Shown here: piece after piece, positions 6,068 to 9,620 of the stretch
Layout: each line of letters opens with the position of its first letter
Position numbering within the stretch: position 1 is the first letter of the stretch
NCBI GenBank assembly: GCA_902494375.1
Contig: CABUTL010000030.1
Coordinates: 1-9,620, forward strand
Direction of reading: 5' to 3'
DNA: 9,620 bases
Source of the DNA: an uncultured Collinsella sp.
GTDB taxonomy: Bacteria; Actinomycetota; Coriobacteriia; Coriobacteriales; Coriobacteriaceae
Made by a program: the position numbers and the translations under genes
Notes under the pieces: model-generated
Told to the model about the DNA's origin: nothing
Databases searched by the model: none
Seen by the model: only the letters and a program-made list of their open reading frames with translations

Positions 6068-7471
6068 TTAGAAGTCGGCGTTGCCCACGGTGCGCGGGTG
6101 CGGCAGGACGTCGCGGATGTTGCCCACGCCGGTCAGATACATGACCAAGCGCTCGAAGCCCAGACCGTAGCCGGCGTGCTTGCAGGAACCGTAGCGGCGC
6201 AGGTCAAGGTAGTACTTGTACTGCTCGGGATTCATGCCCAGGTCCTTGATGCGGGCCTCGAGCAGATCCAGGCGCTCCTCGCGCTGGGAGCCGCCGATAA
6301 TCTCGCCGATACCGGGAACCAGGCAGTCGGCGGCGGCGACGGTCTTGCCGTCTTCGTTCATGCGCATGTAGAACGCCTTGATTTCGGCCGGGTAGTCGGT
6401 CACGAAGGTCGGGCGCTTAAAGTGCTCCTCGGTCAGGAAGCGCTCGTGCTCGGTCTGCAGGTCGATGCCCCAGCTGACGGGGTAATCAAACTGGTGGCCA
6501 GCAGCGACTGCCTGCTCCAGGATCTCGACGGCCTCGGTGTAGGTAACGCGGGCAAAGTCGGAGTTGGCGACATGGTCCAGGCGCTCGAGCAGACCCTTGT
6601 CCACAAACTTGTTGAGCATATTGAGCTCGTCGGGGCAGGTTGCCATGACGTCCTTGAGGACGTACTTGAGCATGGCCTCGGCGTTATCCATGTAGTCGTT
6701 AAGGTCGGCAAAGGCCATCTCGGGCTCAATCATCCAAAACTCGGCGGCGTGGCGCGTGGTGTTGGAGTTCTCGGCACGGAAGGTGGGGCCAAAGGTGTAC
6801 ACGTCGCCAAAGGCCATGGCAAAGTTCTCGGCATTGAGCTGGCCGGACACGGTGAGGCTTGCGTGCTTGCCAAAGAAGTCCTGGCTCCAGTCGACCTCGC
6901 CGGACTCGGTGAGGGGCGGATTTTTGGGGTCGAGCGTGGTCACGCGGAACATCTCGCCGGCGCCCTCGCAGTCACTCGTGGTGATGATGGGGGTGTTGAC
7001 GTAGACAAAGCCCTGCTCCTGGAAGAAGCGGTGGATGGCGGCAGCCGCGACAGAGCGGATGCGGAACACGGCGCGGAACAGGTTGGTGCGCGGACGCAGG
7101 TGCTGCTGGGTGCGCAGGAACTCGACGGTTGCGCGCTTCTTCTGCAGCGGGTAATCCGGGGCGCTGACGCCCTCGACCTCGATGGAGGTGGCAGAAAGCT
7201 CGAAAGGCTGGGGCGCATCGGGGGTCAGCTTGACGGTGCCGGTGCAAATGAGTGCGGCCGAGACGTTTTGATGGGCGATCTCGTCGTAGTTGTCGAGCGC
7301 CTCGCGGTTCATGACGACCTGCAGGTCGCGGAAGCAGCTGCCGTCGTTGAGCGTAACAAAGCCAAAGTTCTTCATGTCGCGGACGGACTTGACCCAGCCG
7401 GCGACGGTGACGGTCTGGCCGCCGAGCGACTCGGCATCGGCATAGAGCTGCGCGATTTTGGTGCGGTTCAC
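6068..7471 (-). CDS. asnS: Asparaginyl-tRNA synthetase
   Basis: Class II aminoacyl-tRNA synthetase (467 residues; E. coli AsnRS has 466) that charges tRNA-Asn with asparagine using ATP in the cytoplasm. An N-terminal OB-fold anticodon-binding domain covers about 18-100 ([24 protein letters not shown]). The catalytic core follows, with motif 1 ending at VNTPIIT (158-164), motif 2 [21 protein letters not shown] (about 231-251) and motif 3 [11 protein letters not shown] (437-447). The sequence looks intact. The start is a GTG at 7471 with GGGAGGA just upstream (4-nt gap after GGAGG). ATGs at 7483 and 7507 extend the frame but have no ribosome site, and only the GTG start gives the family length. 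Flanked by its own promoter and terminator, it appears monocistronic. Presence of AsnRS implies direct Asn-tRNA charging, without excluding an amidotransferase elsewhere. Confidence 0.97.
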   Translation of the reverse strand: MNRTKIAQLYADAESLGGQTVTVAGWVKSVRDMKNFGFVTLNDGSCFRDLQVVMNREALDNYDEIAHQNVSAALICTGTVKLTPDAPQPFELSATSIEVEGVSAPDYPLQKKRATVEFLRTQQHLRPRTNLFRAVFRIRSVAAAAIHRFFQEQGFVYVNTPIITTSDCEGAGEMFRVTTLDPKNPPLTESGEVDWSQDFFGKHASLTVSGQLNAENFAMAFGDVYTFGPTFRAENSNTTRHAAEFWMIEPEMAFADLNDYMDNAEAMLKYVLKDVMATCPDELNMLNKFVDKGLLERLDHVANSDFARVTYTEAVEILEQAVAAGHQFDYPVSWGIDLQTEHERFLTEEHFKRPTFVTDYPAEIKAFYMRMNEDGKTVAAADCLVPGIGEIIGGSQREERLDLLEARIKDLGMNPEQYKYYLDLRRYGSCKHAGYGLGFERLVMYLTGVGNIRDVLPHPRTVGNADF

Positions 7472-7517
7472 GTATCCTCCCATAACGGTTGAATGATAGT
7501 TATCCATACAGTTCGAT

Positions 7518-7543
7518 ATTCTAGCAGCTCGGCTCATTTGAGC
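7518..7543 (-). promoter_or_regulatory. Predicted extended -10 promoter of asnS with an internal dyad
   Basis: On the minus strand TGCTAGAAT (7526-7518) is an extended -10 box with no convincing -35 upstream. GCTCATTTGAGC (7532-7543), a dyad with 5-bp arms, occupies the spacer just upstream and could be an operator. The implied leader is about 40 nt. A competing promoter with TTGAAA and a poor -10 exists further upstream. Confidence 0.45.
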
Positions 7544-7581
7544 TATACAGATAAAGCATTGGCGGGATGGTTTTTCAAACG

Positions 7582-7615
7582 AAAAGCGCCCGCGGCCAAA
7601 TGGTCGCGGGCGCTT
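7582..7615 (-). terminator. Intrinsic terminator of the EIIA gene
   Basis: The arms at 7584-7597 and 7602-7615 (core AAGCGCCCGCG) form a GC-rich stem of about 14 bp with a 4-nt loop. TTTT follows on the minus strand and no T run follows on the plus strand. It sits 37 nt after the EIIA stop at 7653. Confidence 0.85.
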
Positions 7616-7652
7616 GACGAGGTGCCTTTTGGCTGTGTGGCGTGGGGCCTGG

Positions 7653-8216
7653 CTACTTGGTCTTGGCAACCAGCAGCGGGTCGCCAAGCTTGACGAGCGG
7701 GTTGCCGCCGATAAGCGTTCCAGACTCGCCGACATGGTCGATGCTCTTAAGACGATCGAGCTCGGAGACGATGACGGTCACGATGTCCTCGTGACCAGCG
7801 GCCTTAATGGCCTCGCGGTCGAAGCTGATGAGCGGCTGGCCTGCCTTGACCACATCGCCCATCTCGACAAAGCGGGCAAAACCCTTGCCGTTCATTTCCA
7901 CGGTGCCCAGGCCAACATGGATGAACACGCGCAGGCCGTCCTCGGTGATCATGCCGATGGAGTGGTTGGTGACAGTGGTGGCACCGATGCGGCCGTTGGC
8001 GGGCGCATAGATGGTGCCGGTAATGGGCTCGATGCCATAGCCCTGGCCAAGCATGCCCGAGGCGATCGTCTCGTCGGGAACCTCGTCCAGGTTGACGAGC
8101 ACGCCGTTGACGGGGGCATAGATGACGCCTTCGCGGGTAGCGAAGCTTGCTGCGGGCGGAACGGACGCCTCGCCGGCCGAGGTGAAGGTGGACTTAAGCG
8201 AATCGAGCAGACCCAT
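7653..8216 (-). CDS. PTS glucose-type EIIA protein (EIIA-Glc/Crr-like), stand-alone
   Basis: Cytoplasmic phosphocarrier of 187 residues that takes phosphate from HPr and passes it to a sugar-specific EIIB domain. The EIIA(Glc) beta-barrel pattern is complete: [16 protein letters not shown] at about 33-48, [10 protein letters not shown] at 55-64, and [11 protein letters not shown]. The two active-site histidines are H85 (TNHSIG) and H100 ([16 protein letters not shown], the phosphorylated one by homology). A tail with [12 protein letters not shown] and GDPLL follows. It is slightly longer than E. coli Crr (169 residues) and has a short N-terminal extension. No EIIB, EIIC, HPr or EI gene is adjacent, so it must serve partners encoded elsewhere and may act as a signalling subunit. 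The start at 8216 is supported by GGAGG, 5 nt upstream. A LacI-type operator candidate lies in its leader. Confidence 0.93.
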   Translation of the reverse strand: MGLLDSLKSTFTSAGEASVPPAASFATREGVIYAPVNGVLVNLDEVPDETIASGMLGQGYGIEPITGTIYAPANGRIGATTVTNHSIGMITEDGLRVFIHVGLGTVEMNGKGFARFVEMGDVVKAGQPLISFDREAIKAAGHEDIVTVIVSELDRLKSIDHVGESGTLIGGNPLVKLGDPLLVAKTK

Positions 8217-8263
8217 AGTTGCCTCCAACTTAAATAGGCGCATATCGCGCGTTTGGTTTGCCG

Positions 8264-8273
8264 GAAACGTTTC
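8264..8273. promoter_or_regulatory. LacI/GalR-family-like operator (GAAACGTTTC)
   Basis: GAAACGTTTC is a perfect 10-bp palindrome with the central CG step typical of LacI-family and cre-like sites. The adjoining CACATGTG (8273-8280) is a second palindrome. The site lies about 25-35 nt downstream of the predicted EIIA transcription start and 48 nt upstream of its ATG, a roadblock-type repression position. Confidence 0.5.
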
Positions 8274-8304
8274 ACATGTGTTTCGCGGCTTGGTCAACGC
8301 CCCT

Positions 8305-8333
8305 ATTCTACGCTGCTCAACGATACCTCTGAA
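8305..8333 (-). promoter_or_regulatory. Predicted promoter of the EIIA gene
   Basis: On the minus strand -35 TTCAGA (8333-8328), a 17-nt spacer and -10 TAGAAT (8310-8305) give a leader of about 80 nt. The same TAGAAT box is used by the proposed asnS promoter. The palindrome TGATATATCA (8345-8354) lies just upstream of the -35. Confidence 0.5.
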
Positions 8334-8412
8334 CTGGGATTATGTGATATATCAGTTGAAGGGAAACTTATTGCCGGTGTGTTTCTGCTCCACGGGTTCA
8401 AGTGGGGTACGC

Positions 8413-8440
8413 TTGAAGGCGAAAAACAAGGGCGCATAAT
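8413..8440 (+). promoter_or_regulatory. Predicted promoter of the esterase gene
   Basis: TTGAAG (8413-8418), a 16-nt spacer and CATAAT (8435-8440) precede the ATG at 8460. Transcription would start near 8447, just before the AAGGGAG ribosome site (8448-8454), giving an unusually short leader of about 13 nt. Confidence 0.4.
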
Positions 8441-8459
8441 TTGCGCGAAGGGAGCACAT

Positions 8460-9362
8460 ATGATTGTCGAGAACCATGCGCTGTGGGGCGAGGAGCCGAC
8501 CGAGGATTATCCGGCGACGTTTACGTATTTGGGTGCCGAGCCGCTGCCCGATAAACCGAATGGCCGCCGCCCCGCGGTGATCATCTGCGGCGGAGGCGGG
8601 TTTACGCATATCGCTCCGCACGAGCAGGACCCGGTGGCGTTTGCATTTTTGGATCGCGGCTACCAGGCCTTTGTGCTCAACTATGTCACGAGTTCTACGG
8701 GTGACGTGAGCTTTCCGCACCCCCAGGCAGATCTTGCCAAGATGGTCGCCACGGTGCGCGCCAACGCCGACGAGTGGCATGTCGATCCTAAGCGCGTGTG
8801 CGTCGTGGGGTTCTCGGCGGGCGGCATGATCTGCGCTTCGCTGGCAACGCAATGGAAGACTGGTCCCTTCGCGGGCCTGGCAGGGGCGCGTCCGGACGAC
8901 ATTCGTCCCGATGCCGTGGTGCTGGGCTATCCATTGCTCGACTTTGCCTATGTGCGCGACATGCAGACGCGCGATCCGCGCATTGACTTGCGTGTGCCCA
9001 AGACGGGCGGCAAGACGGGGCGCGATTTGCTCAACGACTACCTGTCGATGGTGACGGGCGGCGAGGCAACTGACGAGCATCTGGCCGACATCTGCCCCAC
9101 CACGCATGTTTCGCGTCAGATGCCGCCGACCTTTGTGTGGGGCGTGTCCGACGACAAGACGGCGCCGATCGCGCAGGTCTACCCGTTTGCGCAGCGCATG
9201 GCCGAGGAGGGCGTTGCATGCGAGATGCACGTCTTCGACCAGGGTGGTCACGGCCTTTCGCTCGGCAACGCCAACACCGCGGTCGACAACGAGGACAAGC
9301 AGGTGACAGTCCGTCCTTGGATCCGCCTGGCCTTCCGTTTCCTGGAGCGCCACGGGTTTTAG
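8460..9362 (+). CDS. Alpha/beta-hydrolase fold esterase (Aes/BD-FAE-like)
   Basis: Cytoplasmic serine hydrolase of 300 residues without a signal peptide, probably acting on acetyl or other small acyl esters; the true substrate is unknown. The catalytic serine is S119 in GFSAGG. The acid is D231 or D232 in WGVSDDKTAP, and the histidine is H264 in FDQGGHGLSLGN. The oxyanion-hole region at about 42-50 reads ICGGGGFTH, with Cys where most relatives have the His of HGGG. An RxxYxAFVLNY-like stretch near 66-75 (GYQAFVLNYV) is typical of COG0657 and acetyl-xylan-esterase-like proteins. The ATG at 8460 has AAGGGAG 5 nt upstream; the open frame extends upstream to 8253 but without a ribosome site. It is divergent from the PTS EIIA gene with 243 bp between them, so shared sugar-linked control is plausible. 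Confidence 0.88.
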   Translation: MIVENHALWGEEPTEDYPATFTYLGAEPLPDKPNGRRPAVIICGGGGFTHIAPHEQDPVAFAFLDRGYQAFVLNYVTSSTGDVSFPHPQADLAKMVATVRANADEWHVDPKRVCVVGFSAGGMICASLATQWKTGPFAGLAGARPDDIRPDAVVLGYPLLDFAYVRDMQTRDPRIDLRVPKTGGKTGRDLLNDYLSMVTGGEATDEHLADICPTTHVSRQMPPTFVWGVSDDKTAPIAQVYPFAQRMAEEGVACEMHVFDQGGHGLSLGNANTAVDNEDKQVTVRPWIRLAFRFLERHGF

Positions 9363-9389
9363 TTACGGCGTTTTACCAAACGCCGTAAC
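9362..9389 (+). terminator. Hairpin directly after the esterase gene, without a T tract
   Basis: GTTACGGCGTTT (9362-9373) and AAACGCCGTAAC (9378-9389) make a perfect 12-bp stem with a 4-nt loop. It begins on the last base of the stop codon. The sequence after it is CACTTGACG, so it is not a classical intrinsic terminator. It may protect the 3' end or terminate weakly. Confidence 0.5.
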
Positions 9390-9391
9390 CA

Positions 9392-9530
9392 CTTGACGCT
9401 GCAAGCCCGCCAGGGCGGCAATCTGCCTTTCAACTTCGGCGGCATGACCAGAAGGTCAATGCCGCCTCGCTTCGCGTCACCTTGCTCGCTCTGGCGGGCT
9501 TTCGCTCATATGACCCAATCCGCTGTCAAG
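9392..9530. repeat. Highly folded 139-bp intergenic element (candidate structured RNA or palindromic repeat)
   Basis: Three nested stems can be read. The outer stem is CTTGACGC (9392-9399) with 9522-9530, one bulge. The middle stem is AAGCCCGCCAG (9403-9413) with CTGGCGGGCTT (9491-9501), perfect. The inner stem is GGCGGCATGACC (9438-9449) with 9454-9466, one bulged A and an AGAA loop. A small GGCA/TGCC hairpin lies at 9417-9427. No supported gene occupies it: an open frame at 9393-9584 has no recognisable features. Strand and function are unknown. Confidence 0.5.
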
Positions 9531-9539
9531 AGCCACAAT

Positions 9540-9575
9540 GGCCCCGCCGACCGCTTGCAATCGGTCGGCGGGGCC
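9540..9575. terminator. Perfect GC-rich hairpin near the right edge
   Basis: GGCCCCGCCGACCG (9540-9553) and CGGTCGGCGGGGCC (9562-9575) form a perfect 14-bp stem with an 8-nt loop. No T run follows on either side. A minus-strand frame from the right edge reaches a TAA at 9581-9583, 5 nt from this stem, so it could close a gene lying beyond the window. Only about a dozen codons are visible, which is too few to call that gene. Confidence 0.45.
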
Positions 9576-9620
9576 TGCCGTTAACCCGTCCCGGTCCGCC
9601 CCCGGCATGTCATCGACGCC

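Noticed and set aside
6041..7492. Plus-strand open frame of 483 codons opposite asnS
   Set aside because: It is antisense to a complete class II synthetase of the expected length and has no recognisable domain or start signal.
7472..7735. N-terminal extension of AsnRS up to 88 residues
   Set aside because: The extension is low-complexity, covers the terminator and promoter of neighbouring units and has no ribosome site. The GTG at 7471 gives the family length.
8253..8459. N-terminal extension of the esterase
   Set aside because: It would overlap the promoter and operator of the divergent EIIA gene and has no ribosome site, whereas the ATG at 8460 has a good one.
9393..9584. Small plus-strand open frame of 63 codons
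   Set aside because: It spans the inverted arms of the folded element, has no ribosome site and no recognisable feature. Its openness is explained by base composition.
1..9620. CRISPR array, tRNA, rRNA, insertion sequence or phage genes
   Set aside because: I saw no evenly spaced direct repeats, no cloverleaf with a CCA-type end, and no transposase or integrase motifs on either strand.

Overview
The window reads as high-GC actinobacterial DNA. A gut coriobacterium (Collinsella or a close relative) is my best guess. The reasons are GC-rich codon use with long spurious open frames on both strands, Tat-like lipoprotein signal peptides, short-spaced Shine-Dalgarno sites, and GC hairpin terminators ending in short T runs. 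The genus is inferred from gene content and style; it has not been searched.

Layout, left to right. (1) Positions 1-1810, minus strand: a secreted 5'-nucleotidase/metallophosphoesterase. It runs off the left edge and carries a one-base frameshift near 1262. (2) Positions 1875-1970: two stacked hairpin terminators that close the next unit. (3) Positions 1969-4863, minus strand: a three-gene ABC importer, read as lipoprotein binding protein, then permease, then ATPase. The family is PF04392/BPD_transp_2, which includes the TrpX-type tryptophan and tyrosine importers. The first two genes are separated by 203 bp containing a hairpin; the last two overlap by 8 bp. A good promoter and a dyad at the expected transcription start lie upstream. 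(4) Positions 5024-5809, minus strand: a WYL-type helix-turn-helix regulator. Its leader can fold over its own ribosome binding site, and an 11-bp inverted repeat lies further upstream. (5) Positions 6068-7471, minus strand: asparaginyl-tRNA synthetase with its own promoter and a strong terminator. (6) Positions 7653-8216, minus strand: a stand-alone PTS EIIA(Glc)-type protein, with a LacI-family-like operator in its leader. (7) Positions 8460-9362, plus strand and divergent from EIIA: a cytoplasmic alpha/beta-hydrolase esterase. (8) Positions 9363-9620: no convincing gene, but dense RNA-like or repeat-like secondary structure.

How the genes may work together. The regulator sits directly upstream of, and on the same strand as, the ABC importer. 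A GCTGTTG(A/T)AAA motif occurs both in the regulator's upstream region and over the -35 box of the importer promoter. The simplest hypothesis is that the regulator controls itself and the importer. The nucleotidase (nucleotide and phosphate scavenging), the importer and the EIIA protein all fit a nutrient-scavenging, sugar-responsive gut lifestyle. AsnRS is ordinary housekeeping. I found no CRISPR array, tRNA, rRNA, transposase or phage gene. The least explained DNA is the folded 9392-9530 element and the inverted repeats around the regulator.
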